Source of the DNA: Candidatus Bathycorpusculum acetigenes
Lineage (GTDB): Archaea; Thermoproteota; Bathyarchaeia; Bathyarchaeales; Bathycorpusculaceae
Direction of reading: 5' to 3'
DNA: 64,000 nucleotides
NCBI GenBank assembly: GCA_009781675.1
Contig: WQVG01000002.1
Coordinates: 62,001-126,000, forward strand
In this document: one piece after another, positions 31,343 through 41,164 of the stretch
Position numbering within the stretch: the first letter of the stretch is position 1
Layout: the number at the start of each line of letters is the position of its first letter
Notes under the pieces: model-generated
Seen by the model: only the letters and a program-made list of their open reading frames with translations
What the model was told of the DNA's origin: nothing
Databases searched by the model: none
Position numbers and translations under genes: made by a program

Positions 31343-31419
31343 CCAATAAACAAACTAAAACCAAAACTGCTCAATTAAGCAACACAAACTAATGCTCAGA
31401 CCTTATTGGTTAAAGTCTA

Positions 31420-31965
31420 TTAACGTGTCATTTCACGACAAGATTCCGCGCAACGTCTGCATGTGGTGGCACATTCCTTCATAAAACCATCTTCGAATCT
31501 GTCGCAGACATCACTGCATTCATCACAGATATCGGCACATATACCGCAGGTCTGTGGATAATAGGTAGAGTTTCGAAGCATAAAATCGGCATTGGTGTTG
31601 CAGATTTTTGCGCAATCCAGAAGCAAATTGATATGCGTAGAGGCAGCATGTTTACCACCCATAGATAAGCAACGCAAAGTAGTCTCAGTGCATGTTTGGT
31701 AACAATCAATAGAATCCGTTATACCTTCACGGACTTCACTATTCATCATCTCGGAGTTTTGGATGTCCTCAAGATCCGCCATGGTTCCAGACATTCGCCC
31801 AACCATCGGCGATTGATTTTCTGTCCAGCCCTCGTCAATGTCTTCTTGAGTTTGCACTTCGGTATTGTTTTGCTCAACATAACTGCTTCGCACGTCTCTT
31901 GAAGTTAATTCTTCGATGTAATCAGGCTGCCTGCTATAGATTTCGTTTTTGTATGATTTTGACAA
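31420..31965 (-). CDS. DUF326 / four-helix-bundle copper-storage-like cysteine-rich protein
   Basis: CYQTCTETTLRCL...HINLLLDCAKICNTNADFMLR...CGICADICDECSDVCDRF...CATTCRRCAESC. Confidence 0.88.
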   Translation of the reverse strand: MSKSYKNEIYSRQPDYIEELTSRDVRSSYVEQNNTEVQTQEDIDEGWTENQSPMVGRMSGTMADLEDIQNSEMMNSEVREGITDSIDCYQTCTETTLRCLSMGGKHAASTHINLLLDCAKICNTNADFMLRNSTYYPQTCGICADICDECSDVCDRFEDGFMKECATTCRRCAESCREMTR

Positions 31966-32079
31966 CTTTTTTTCACTCCCTAACTTTTCTTTGGCATTAA
32001 TTTAAGAATATGTGAGTACAAAACTGCACCAACAACATAACTGGTAAAAAGGGTGTGCTTAATGCGATCAGCAGAGTAC

Positions 32080-33072
32080 CTATTTTTTAGGTAATAGCTC
32101 GTTTAGTTCGTAACTTGCACCGCAGACTACGGTATCAGCACCCCCATAGTATACTATGACTTGGTTATCGAGCACTACATTACCACAACTAAACACTACA
32201 TTTGGTACGTCGCCTATGCATTCATAGTCTTTGCAGGGTGTTAGGATGGGTTTGTCGGTGCGGTAGAGAATTTTTTCAGGGTTATTTTTGTCGAGCAACG
32301 CGGCACCTAGTGAGTAGTGTTTGTTTGCGTCTACACCGTGGTAGATGAAGAGGTATCCTTCGTTGAGTTCTATGGGTGTTCCGGCGGCTCCGATTTTTAG
32401 GCTGTCCCACATTTTATCGCGTGGTTCCATGATGGATTTGAATCCATGCCATTTTTTGAGGTCATCTGAGTAGGCGATACATATGCTGGGTTCGATACGA
32501 TGGAACATAACATAGTTGCCGTTGATTTTGTTGGGCAAAATGACCGCGTCTTTGTTGCGAACACCGGGGAACGGCAAGATACGTTCATTCCAGTTCCAGT
32601 TACGGTTTACGAAATCTTGGAGATTTATAGATGTTAGTGAAATTTGAAAAATTGTGGGAAAATCATGATTGCGAAAAGCGGTATAGGCCATATAACATTG
32701 ATCATCGATTATGGTTAAGCGGGGATCTTCACATCCGTCGCGTTCTGCATGGTGAATTGGGCTAAAGATTGGTGTGTCGAAGCGCTCTTTAATAGTGAAA
32801 CCATCCGTTGAGGTAGCTAAACCGAGTCTTGAGATGTTGTCTCTTCCCTGAGCACGATATACGATGTGAACTAATCCATCACTGTGGATCGCAGCCGCGT
32901 TAAAAACTGAGCGCGATTGCCAAAGACTATCCTCTATTGGCTCTAGTATGGGATTATGTATAAAACGGTTCATAAACCCTCTCCCTTCGAGCTCATCAAC
33001 GAGTAAAGGTAACATATAAACTTGATGCAGAATGATTTCAAAAACCCGCTGTGATTGACAGGACACAATCAC
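32080..33072 (-). CDS. GH130 family glycoside phosphorylase/hydrolase; start may be ATG ~32972
   Basis: NPILEP, EDPRLTIIDDQCYMAYTAF, KDAVILP..GNYVMFHRIEP, GDVPNVVFSCG..YYGGADT. Confidence 0.92.
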   Translation of the reverse strand: MIVSCQSQRVFEIILHQVYMLPLLVDELEGRGFMNRFIHNPILEPIEDSLWQSRSVFNAAAIHSDGLVHIVYRAQGRDNISRLGLATSTDGFTIKERFDTPIFSPIHHAERDGCEDPRLTIIDDQCYMAYTAFRNHDFPTIFQISLTSINLQDFVNRNWNWNERILPFPGVRNKDAVILPNKINGNYVMFHRIEPSICIAYSDDLKKWHGFKSIMEPRDKMWDSLKIGAAGTPIELNEGYLFIYHGVDANKHYSLGAALLDKNNPEKILYRTDKPILTPCKDYECIGDVPNVVFSCGNVVLDNQVIVYYGGADTVVCGASYELNELLPKK

Positions 33073-33106
33073 ATTGGCTTAAAGCATCCGAACCGTATTT
33101 TACGAT

Positions 33107-34369
33107 GTGACTTGTTTGGCAAAGTATATTCTAGGCAACCCTGCGCTGGCAGAGGTTAGAGAAGTTGCATATGTAAGCACATTTCCGCCTCGGAAGTGCG
33201 GCATAGCAACTTTCACAGCAGAGTTAGTTAACTCTATAACTGGTCTAAACAAGCTACGTGATCAACGGATTATCTCTATCGATAGACGTCGTCTCTATAA
33301 ACCGGCTTATGAGACTGTGGAGCAAAAAAAGACTGTGGAGCAAAAAATTGGCAGAGATTTCCTTGAAGACTATGTGCTTATGGCAGATTTTCTAAATCAG
33401 TCCTCAGTTAATGTGGTAAATATTCAACATGAATTTGGCATCTTTGGGGGTGAAGCCGGCGAATACATAGGGACATTTCTTGATCGGCTGAACCGACCTG
33501 TTGCTACAACTCTTCACACAGTCCTGCCAAAGTTTGAGAACAAATCCAAAGAGGTCTTTAGTAAAATTGTTGAAAAAAGCACGGCGTTAGTTGTTTTAAA
33601 CAAAACTACCCGTACACTCATCAAACAGTATGGAGTTCCTGCAAAAAAAGTAAAACTGATTCCACACGGCTGTCCCGATTTGCCTTTGATATCTAGTACA
33701 AAAGCTAAACCTAAAGTGGGGTTGCAAAATAAAGTTGTACTCTCCACATTTGGGTTGTTAAGCAAGGGAAAAGGTATCGAACACGTTATTGCGGCACTGC
33801 CTGAAATCATAAAAAAAGAGCCACGCCTGGTCTATTATGTGCTTGGGGTTACCCACCCGCAGGTTAAAAAAAATGAGGGTGAAGCCTACCGCAATATGCT
33901 CCACAAAATGGTTAAAACGCTTGGACTCAATGGACATGTGAGGTTTCTCAATCGATTCCTCTCCAAACCTGAACTCTACGATTATCTCCAAGCAACCGAT
34001 GTGTACATTACACCATATGTTTCCCCCAATCAGATAAGCAGTGGCGCCTTAGTCTATGCTTTGGCAGCTGGAAAAGCGGTGGTGTCCACTCCGTATCTTC
34101 ATGCTACAGAAGCACTGGAGGGAGGACGAGGGGTCTTTTGCAAGTTTAATGATTCGGACTCCATAGCCGAACGTGTGGCTGAAATTATCGAAGACCAGAC
34201 GCTTCGAGAATCCCTGGAGCAGAAAGCCTACAGTTACAGTCGGAAATTTACTTGGCCATTAGTTGCCAAAAAATACCTTAAACTCTTCGATGAGTTAACT
34301 CAATACTCGGAGGAAAAAAAATATCCATCTACCCCCACTGAAAATAGACTATCTCCAAGCCTTTACTGA
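33107..34369 (+). CDS. GT4-type glycosyltransferase
   Basis: FPPRKCGIATFTAELV, NIQHEFGIFGGEAGEY, STFGLLSKGKGIEHVI, ISSGALVYALAAGKAVVSTPY. Confidence 0.93.
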   Translation: MTCLAKYILGNPALAEVREVAYVSTFPPRKCGIATFTAELVNSITGLNKLRDQRIISIDRRRLYKPAYETVEQKKTVEQKIGRDFLEDYVLMADFLNQSSVNVVNIQHEFGIFGGEAGEYIGTFLDRLNRPVATTLHTVLPKFENKSKEVFSKIVEKSTALVVLNKTTRTLIKQYGVPAKKVKLIPHGCPDLPLISSTKAKPKVGLQNKVVLSTFGLLSKGKGIEHVIAALPEIIKKEPRLVYYVLGVTHPQVKKNEGEAYRNMLHKMVKTLGLNGHVRFLNRFLSKPELYDYLQATDVYITPYVSPNQISSGALVYALAAGKAVVSTPYLHATEALEGGRGVFCKFNDSDSIAERVAEIIEDQTLRESLEQKAYSYSRKFTWPLVAKKYLKLFDELTQYSEEKKYPSTPTENRLSPSLY

Positions 34370-35375
34370 TGATACAGGCATTTTTCAACATGCCAAATAC
34401 AGTATCCCCAAAAGAAGCGAAGGCTATACAACAGATGATAACGCACGTGCTTTAATTGCTGTTGTCAAATATCAGCGACTAAAAACTAGCCCTGATATGG
34501 CGCCGCTGATACGGGTGTATCTGGCGTTTCTCAACCATATGCAAAGACCTGATGGCAACTTTCACAACTATCTTAGTTATGAGCGCACCTATCTTGATAT
34601 GGAAGGCTCAGAAGATTCGGCGGGACGAGCACTTTGGGCATGCGGATGCACACTTAATTCCTCAGTGTCAAAAGAGTTGCAGATGGTTGCTAAAGACCTC
34701 TTTGATCGGGGCTTATCGGTGATGGGAAAGGCAGTTTGTCTTAGATTTCATGCCGCCATGCTTTTGGGGTTATATGAGTACCATCAGGCTATGCCGGTGG
34801 ATCATTTTAGGGATTATGCAAAGAAACTTGGTAATATATTTATCCAGAGCTTCCAAGATCAAGCCAAAGAGGATTGGCAGTGGTTTGAACCATATTTAAC
34901 CTATGATAACGCTCGATTGCCCCAAGCACTTTTTGCGGCATACAGGCTGGTTGGGGAACCCCAGTTTTTGGAGACAGCGAAAAAGGCGATGGATTTTCTG
35001 CTTAAAACCCAGATAATGGATGGAAATTTTGTGCCCATAGGCAACGATGGTTGGTATAAACGGGGAGGCAAACGTCCGCTCTATGATCAGCAACCCTTGG
35101 AGGCGGCGGCGACTGTGGAGGCCTCGGTAGATGCCTACTATGTTACTAAAAATAAGTGTTATCTCGAGGCGGCGGAAACGGCGTTTGGGTGGTTTTTGGG
35201 TAGAAACAGTCGCAAAGTCATGGTTTATAATCCTCAAACTGGCGGATGCTATGACGGCATATCTCAACAATACATCAATCTCAATCAGGGTGCTGAATCA
35301 TCCATCTGTTATCTTTTAGCACGACTCAAACTTGAGGAAGTTTGGCAGGGGGTTTTATGTCAGAAGAAGATTTAA
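34323..35375 (+). CDS. (alpha/alpha)6-barrel-like protein paired with the GT4; start uncertain
   Basis: Frame open upstream of the 34497 ATG: PPLKIDYLQAFTDDTGIFQHAKYSIPKRSEGYTTDDNARALIAVV; no ATG/GTG/TTG near the apparent N-terminus. Confidence 0.75.
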   Translation: MHLPPLKIDYLQAFTDDTGIFQHAKYSIPKRSEGYTTDDNARALIAVVKYQRLKTSPDMAPLIRVYLAFLNHMQRPDGNFHNYLSYERTYLDMEGSEDSAGRALWACGCTLNSSVSKELQMVAKDLFDRGLSVMGKAVCLRFHAAMLLGLYEYHQAMPVDHFRDYAKKLGNIFIQSFQDQAKEDWQWFEPYLTYDNARLPQALFAAYRLVGEPQFLETAKKAMDFLLKTQIMDGNFVPIGNDGWYKRGGKRPLYDQQPLEAAATVEASVDAYYVTKNKCYLEAAETAFGWFLGRNSRKVMVYNPQTGGCYDGISQQYINLNQGAESSICYLLARLKLEEVWQGVLCQKKI

Positions 35376-35436
35376 ACAAGAATTACTCAATATTATTGAA
35401 GTTTTTTAGTTTTTTAGTGGATAGGATGAGTTAATT

Positions 35437-35841
35437 ATGCTTAAAGTTAAGGATATTATGTGTAGAAAAGTAATTACTGTCAAAGAGGATATATCTATTC
35501 AGGAAGCGGTACAACTTTTAAACGATCGTCATATCGGTTCAATAGTCATAATCGATGATGAGGAGCGGTGTCGCGGCATCTTTACTGAACGTGATGCCAT
35601 ACGGATTTTTGCGGCCAAACATTCCCCTGAGGAGCCGCTTAGTAAAATAATGAGCAGCAATGTAGTGACAATTTCTCTTGAGGCGTCATTTGATGAAGCT
35701 AAGCGGCTTATGCTTAGCCATGGTATACGTCACCTGCCCGTCATCGACCAGACAGATAAGTTGATTGGACTGTTTTCGCTTAGGTCCTTCCTTGATGAGG
35801 TTTTGGGAATAAAAACGCCGGCTTCAAGCACAGATAGTTAG
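35437..35841 (+). CDS. tandem CBS-domain protein
   Basis: Two CBS repeats (VKDIMCRKVITVKEDISIQEA...GIFTERD; SKIMSSNVVTISLEASFDEA...GLFSLRS). Confidence 0.93.
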   Translation: MLKVKDIMCRKVITVKEDISIQEAVQLLNDRHIGSIVIIDDEERCRGIFTERDAIRIFAAKHSPEEPLSKIMSSNVVTISLEASFDEAKRLMLSHGIRHLPVIDQTDKLIGLFSLRSFLDEVLGIKTPASSTDS

Positions 35842-35850
35842 GAATCAGCC

Positions 35851-36750
35851 ATGGAACGCTTTTTAGGAAATCCTATTCTAAAACCCATCGAGGCACATGC
35901 GTGGGAATCAAGGGAAGTTTTTAACCCTGCCACTATCTATTTGCAAGGTAGGGTGCATTTGCTCTATCGGGCTATAGGTAACGATAACATTTCTCGAATC
36001 GGTTATGCTGTATCGGGTGATGGCGTTCATATCGATGATAGGTTAGCTGAACCTGTTTTAAAACCGGAAAATGATAATGAGCGAGATGGATGTGAAGATC
36101 CAAGGATAACCGATGTGGATGGCACATTGGCCTTGACATATACTGCGCTTCGTGAGCACAACCATCTGCAGTCCTACCAAGTTGCTCTAACCACAATTTC
36201 GGTGAAGGATTTTCTTTTGCACCGCTGGAACTGGGGAACACGGCGCCTGCCTTTCCCGGGTGTCTATAACAAGAATGCGGTGGTTTTTCCTAAAAAAATC
36301 GGTGGTAGATATGTTATGTTCCATCGTATCGAACCCACCATCTGTATTGCCTACTCAGATGATCTTAAAAAATGGTGTGATATCATGTCAGTTATGGGGC
36401 CCCGACCAGAGGGTTGGGATAACTGGAAAGTTGGTATCGCAGGTCCCCCGATCAGAATCAATGAAGGCTGGTTGGCAGTCTACCATGGGGTGAGCGTAGA
36501 GAAAATATATTCGCTGGGTATTGTTGTTCTTGATGCTGACCATCCAGAGCAGGTGCTCTACCGCTCCAAGGCACCTATTTTGGCACCTAAAGAAGACTAT
36601 GAACGATTCGGTAAAGTCCCAAACGTAGTGTTTAGTTGCGGCAACGCAGTTATCGATGATAGATTCTTCATCTACTACGGCGGTGCCGACAGCACAGTGT
36701 GCGTGGCATCGATTAATTTCGAGGACCTACTCGCATCAATTCGTATGTAG
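35851..36750 (+). CDS. GH130 family glycoside phosphorylase/hydrolase (second paralogue)
   Basis: Same motif set as 32080-33072 (NPILKPIE, EDPRITDVDGTLALTYTAL, GRYVMFHRIEP, YYGGADST). Confidence 0.93.
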   Translation: MERFLGNPILKPIEAHAWESREVFNPATIYLQGRVHLLYRAIGNDNISRIGYAVSGDGVHIDDRLAEPVLKPENDNERDGCEDPRITDVDGTLALTYTALREHNHLQSYQVALTTISVKDFLLHRWNWGTRRLPFPGVYNKNAVVFPKKIGGRYVMFHRIEPTICIAYSDDLKKWCDIMSVMGPRPEGWDNWKVGIAGPPIRINEGWLAVYHGVSVEKIYSLGIVVLDADHPEQVLYRSKAPILAPKEDYERFGKVPNVVFSCGNAVIDDRFFIYYGGADSTVCVASINFEDLLASIRM

Positions 36751-36802
36751 GATACTAAATCAGGGCTTTTTGTGGGAACAAGGCTTACTATATTAATTTG
36801 TG

Positions 36803-37861
36803 CTATTCGGCTTTGATTATGTGGTAACCTGAGGCTTTGCGTAGGCGGTTCATAACTGCTAGCCCCATACCCTCTGTAGGTACACCCTCAGCAAAGATAA
36901 CATCAATGCCTTCTGCGTCAACTTCTCGCAGGAGTCTAAACAGGTTTTGGGCAACTGAGGCCAAATTGGAGCGGCTACCCAAGGATTTTACGATATCGGC
37001 TTGGTAGGCCGTTTGGGTTTCGTTAGTGGCTAAAACGCCTATGCGATGACCTTTTTGTTTGAAAGATTTTGTTAGTGCTGAAATTTTGGCGGTGACTGCT
37101 TGGGGGTTTCCTTCAACTATGATGATTTCTGCTTTGGGTGCGTAATGTTTATGCTTCATGCCAGGTGAGAGTGCTTTTTCAATCGGTAATTCGATTTCTG
37201 TTTGCACAAATGGATGTAATTTTAAATCAGCCATCACCGCTTTTAGGGCTTCGTATGGTGTGCCTCCGGGACGCAGAAGTATGGGGGGGTCAACGCTTAA
37301 GTCGATGACGGTGGATTCTACGCCTATATCTGTGTCGCCGCCGTCTATAGCGGCGTCTATGCGTCCATTGAGATCCTCAAGAACATGTTGTACAGTGGTT
37401 GGACTGGGTTTGCCGGAGAGGTTGGCGCTGGGTGCGGCTATGGGGTGTTTTGTTTGTCTGAGAAGAGTTTGGGCGACTTTGTGTTTGGGTATACGAATAG
37501 CGATGGTATCTAAGCCTGCAACTGTCTCTTTGGGTACATCACTTGAGTGTTTAAAAATGATGGTGAGAGGGCCGGGCCAAAACTGTTCCATCAGTCGTTC
37601 TGCTTTTTGGGAAACTTGCATCACCAACGGATAGACTTCGTTTGTGTTAGCGATGTGTATAATTGGGGGGTTATCGAGTGGACGTTTTTTGGCTTCAAAC
37701 AGTCTCAAAATTGCATCGCCGTTGAATGCATCAGCACCGAGACCGTAAACGGTCTCTGTTGGGAATGCCACTAAACCGCCGTGCCGAATGATATCGGCGG
37801 CGGGTTGAATTTTTTTTGGATCAGGGAAATGAGGATTGACCTTTAACAGAAGCGTTTTCAT
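36803..37861 (-). CDS. threonylcarbamoyl-AMP synthase, Sua5/YwlC type
   Basis: GGLVAFPTETVYGLGADA, KRPLDNPPIIHI, SANLSGKPSPT; C-terminal Sua5 domain. Confidence 0.95.
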   Translation of the reverse strand: MKTLLLKVNPHFPDPKKIQPAADIIRHGGLVAFPTETVYGLGADAFNGDAILRLFEAKKRPLDNPPIIHIANTNEVYPLVMQVSQKAERLMEQFWPGPLTIIFKHSSDVPKETVAGLDTIAIRIPKHKVAQTLLRQTKHPIAAPSANLSGKPSPTTVQHVLEDLNGRIDAAIDGGDTDIGVESTVIDLSVDPPILLRPGGTPYEALKAVMADLKLHPFVQTEIELPIEKALSPGMKHKHYAPKAEIIIVEGNPQAVTAKISALTKSFKQKGHRIGVLATNETQTAYQADIVKSLGSRSNLASVAQNLFRLLREVDAEGIDVIFAEGVPTEGMGLAVMNRLRKASGYHIIKAE

Positions 37862-38055
37862 TTCAGGTGCCTTTTTAGTTCTAGTATGAGAGGTTTTAAG
37901 TCGCTGGGAAATGCTTCAGTATTCTCTTAGCTTATTTGTTTCTTTCTATGGAAAACTATCTGTTTGATGACCAAGTTGATAAATCGCCTATGTATCAACG
38001 GAGATGCATCGTTTTGAGGGTTAGCAACGGATTAGGGCATTGTTTACATGGAGTG

Positions 38056-38478
38056 TTAGATTGCGGTTGGTTCTTTTTTGCTGTCGGTTTTTAGCACCTT
38101 ATCGATGAGGTACATAAAGATTTCTTGTGCCTGGCTTTCGCTTATGTGCTGAAGGTAAACTGAGACTAGAGCAATTTTACCTTTCTTGGCAGCTGTGTAT
38201 TCGGCAAACATACGGGCGGAAATTACGTTTTTGTCTCCAAGAATCACAGAGGAAGTGACTGAACTCAGGTTATCTCTGGGTTTAGGAATTGCAACCGCTA
38301 GGGTGCCTAGTTTGTCCTCTTTTTCGCTTAACATTATCATGATGCTATTTTTTGCTTCCACATAAACTGCTAGGAAGCGGTTATCTTGATGTTCGATTTC
38401 CTCTTTGATGACGTTAGCCCGCTCACTCATTTTTTCTCCCAACGTGCTAAGGGGGTTGCGGCTTAAAAATACTTTCAC
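38056..38478 (-). CDS. possible PAC4-like proteasome assembly chaperone
   Basis: Pattern SSVILGDKNVISARMFAEYTAAKKGKIALVSVYL resembles PAC4 family; weak. Confidence 0.45.
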   Translation of the reverse strand: MKVFLSRNPLSTLGEKMSERANVIKEEIEHQDNRFLAVYVEAKNSIMIMLSEKEDKLGTLAVAIPKPRDNLSSVTSSVILGDKNVISARMFAEYTAAKKGKIALVSVYLQHISESQAQEIFMYLIDKVLKTDSKKEPTAI

Positions 38479-38741
38479 AAGGCGCCAAACAAGTCATCAG
38501 GGTTTTAGATAGCCAAGTTTCCTAAAGACAGGGAAGTTTAGCAGTTGCGCAAACGCGGTTTGTGGAGTGACGTTTTTGGGTTAGCTGGGAGTTAGGGTTA
38601 TGTTTAAAGGGGATACGTTGGGTTAGAGTTTCCGAAATATAGTAATTTTTCTGTGAATCGAGGCATCAAGGGTCTTTGATGTCGAGTTGGAAATGCTTAA
38701 TTAAGGGCGTTTGTCTTTTCTGGGTACGGAAGGAATAAACT

Positions 38742-39116
38742 TTGAGTGATGAATTATCCAAGTTACCGCCTAATGTTCAAGAGAGGTTACTTAGGCTCCA
38801 GCAATTACAACAGACGCTACAATCGATTTTGGCACAGAAACAGCAGGTTGATATGGAGAAAGCTGAAGTTGAGCAGACACTGGCTGAATTAGCCAAAACT
38901 GCTGATGAGGCAGTCATCTACAAAGCGGCCGGTTCACTTTTGATTAAAGCAGAGAAGATGAAGGTTACTGAAGACCTCAACGAACGCAAGTCACTTCTGG
39001 ACACTCGCAGTACCGTTATTGCCCGCCAAGAAGAGCGTTTGAAAGCTCAAGTTAAAGAATCCCAAACTAAACTGCAGGAAGACCTCAGCCCAGTCTCAGG
39101 TCAATCCCTCTCTTAA
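38742..39116 (+). CDS. pfdB: prefoldin subunit beta
   Basis: LPPNVQERLLRLQQLQQTLQSILAQKQQVDMEKAEVEQTL coiled-coil and length. Confidence 0.92.
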   Translation: MSDELSKLPPNVQERLLRLQQLQQTLQSILAQKQQVDMEKAEVEQTLAELAKTADEAVIYKAAGSLLIKAEKMKVTEDLNERKSLLDTRSTVIARQEERLKAQVKESQTKLQEDLSPVSGQSLS

Positions 39117-39123
39117 ACGGGAC

Positions 39124-39420
39124 TTGATGCGGTTGGATGATCTCGGCTTTCCAGAGCTAACTGCCGAGCAAATCGAACTTTTATGTCAAACCACCGAAAC
39201 CGTAGCTCGCAGATATATCCTAAATCAAGTTCCGGGTAAAGATGTTTGTCGGCTTGATATTTCAGTTGAAGTTGAAGGTACTAAGCCCGTCAATGTCGTC
39301 ATAGAAGTTGACTTGCTTCTCTCAAAACAAGCCGGAACTGTGGATGTAGAAACGTTAGTTAAGGAAGCAGTGGATGCTGGGCATGATGCGGCTGAAAATT
39401 TTTTGAGAAAGATACAATGA
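39124..39420 (+). CDS. DUF3194 family protein
   Basis: Length, sequence pattern and position between prefoldin beta and DHH gene. Confidence 0.75.
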   Translation: MMRLDDLGFPELTAEQIELLCQTTETVARRYILNQVPGKDVCRLDISVEVEGTKPVNVVIEVDLLLSKQAGTVDVETLVKEAVDAGHDAAENFLRKIQ

Positions 39421-40427
39421 GCTTCAAAGAATTACTTGCAGTTTTAGAGGAAAGGCAAGCGGGATTTGTGGTGCTGATGTGCCATCGCAGTGCTGACGCC
39501 GACTCGATTTGTTCAGCCTATGGCCTGCAGGGATTAATCAAACGATTTCTGCCCAGCGTTGTGGTGGAAATCGGTTGCCCAGCTGGCATCAACAAACCGG
39601 CCAAGACGTTGCTAGAATATCTGCCTATATCAGTTAACCTCAAACCCAACATTGAATCCGCAGAAGCCATCGTACTTTTGGATATGAATACGGTGGAACA
39701 GCTTGACGAGGCCGCCGATGCCGTCAGGAAATCGGTTGCCCCAAAAATTATCATTGACCATCACGCGCCAAACCAGGAAACCATGCAGATATGTAGACTT
39801 TGCGTAATCGATGACAAAGCAGCTGCAAACTGTGAACTTATCTACCGGCTCTATGCAGAAGCAGAAGTCAAACCCAACCTAAATGAGGCAAAGGCGTTGT
39901 TTGTAGGTATCGCTTTTGACACCCGTCATTTTGCATTAGCAAATTCCCCCACGTTTGGTATACTTGCGGCCCTAGTAGCAGAGGGTATAGATGCACAGCA
40001 GACACTTGCTCAATTTGCCCTACCCATCGATACCTCTGAGCGTATTGCTAAACTCAAAGCGTGCAAACGGGCAAAAATTGTCCAGATTGAAGAATGGATA
40101 GTTGCGCTGTCGCATGTGAGTGCTTATCAGGCGCCAGCAGCAAAAGCGCTTGTAGATTTGGGGGCACATATATCGGCAGTTGCAGGAAAAAAAAATGGAA
40201 AAATTGAAATCAGCCTTCGAAGCGTCCGCCAGTTCAACGAGGGTACAGGTATTCATCTTGGAACCGACATTGCAGCTCCGCTGGGGGAGTATTTGCAGGG
40301 TGTCGGAGGGGGCCATGCGATGGCGTCTGGCGTGAGCGGTAAGGGAGAAATTCAAGATGCACTCAAACAATGCTTGACTCTGTTAAAACAAAAGCTTCAA
40401 ATGAAAAACTCAACTGCAGAGAACTAA
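39417..40427 (+). CDS. DHH-family phosphoesterase
   Basis: CHRSADADSI, LLDMNT, IDHHAPN; C-terminal GGGHAMASGV (DHHA1). Confidence 0.93.
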   Translation: MSFKELLAVLEERQAGFVVLMCHRSADADSICSAYGLQGLIKRFLPSVVVEIGCPAGINKPAKTLLEYLPISVNLKPNIESAEAIVLLDMNTVEQLDEAADAVRKSVAPKIIIDHHAPNQETMQICRLCVIDDKAAANCELIYRLYAEAEVKPNLNEAKALFVGIAFDTRHFALANSPTFGILAALVAEGIDAQQTLAQFALPIDTSERIAKLKACKRAKIVQIEEWIVALSHVSAYQAPAAKALVDLGAHISAVAGKKNGKIEISLRSVRQFNEGTGIHLGTDIAAPLGEYLQGVGGGHAMASGVSGKGEIQDALKQCLTLLKQKLQMKNSTAEN

Positions 40428-40618
40428 GTCATTCTTAAAAGGTTTAGGTTTATCAGAGCGGCTTAGTTATGCAACGTTTGACTATAGTAGTGTATGTTGA
40501 TGCCCGAAAAAGCGCGAGAGGCACCAATCAATAATAGTTCAAGAGTAAGATGGCTCTTAAGTTTATGAGAAAATGGGTCGCCAAAAGTTTTGCTGGTCCG
40601 TTAGTTAAATTGAGATAT

Positions 40619-40724
40619 GGTGAGTCTGTTCCTACTCCACTACCGGAAATGGGTATCTCATAGTTTTTCACATTATAATGGTGAATTACTGTTTGTGCCG
40701 GCGGTTTCACAGGCGCTCCTCACC
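40619..40724 (-). repeat. dispersed structured element copy 2
   Basis: Same conserved ends as 7912-7998. Confidence 0.5.
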
Positions 40725-41164
40725 GGCATATTTTATTGTTTTTAATAGATTTAAGATTTATTCTGTAGCAAGAGATCCCAAATAATTAGTCTACAACCAT
40801 ATGCAATCTTGGTGGATCGCAGAATATAACAAACAAGTCATCCCACAACTATAGTAGCTCACCCATTCAGTCAGTTTCTGCTCCATAAGGGCATTTGTGT
40901 GCTGTCAGATAAGGCTTGTTTTCTGTCCAGCAAATTTGGAGATCATTTGAAAATGAGAATATCTTACTATACGATATGGGGTTCACAGCATTATGGTTTG
41001 AAATATAGATTTACCTGCTGATGATAGTATGTTTAGAGAGTTTAGAGATATTTAGATGGTATATAGGGAAATTTTAATTACATCAGAACCATTTAGGAAT
41101 AAAAAACAGAACTGGGTAGCTACGCTTAAATGAGCATCACACATAAAGTGAGCAGGCACAAAAT

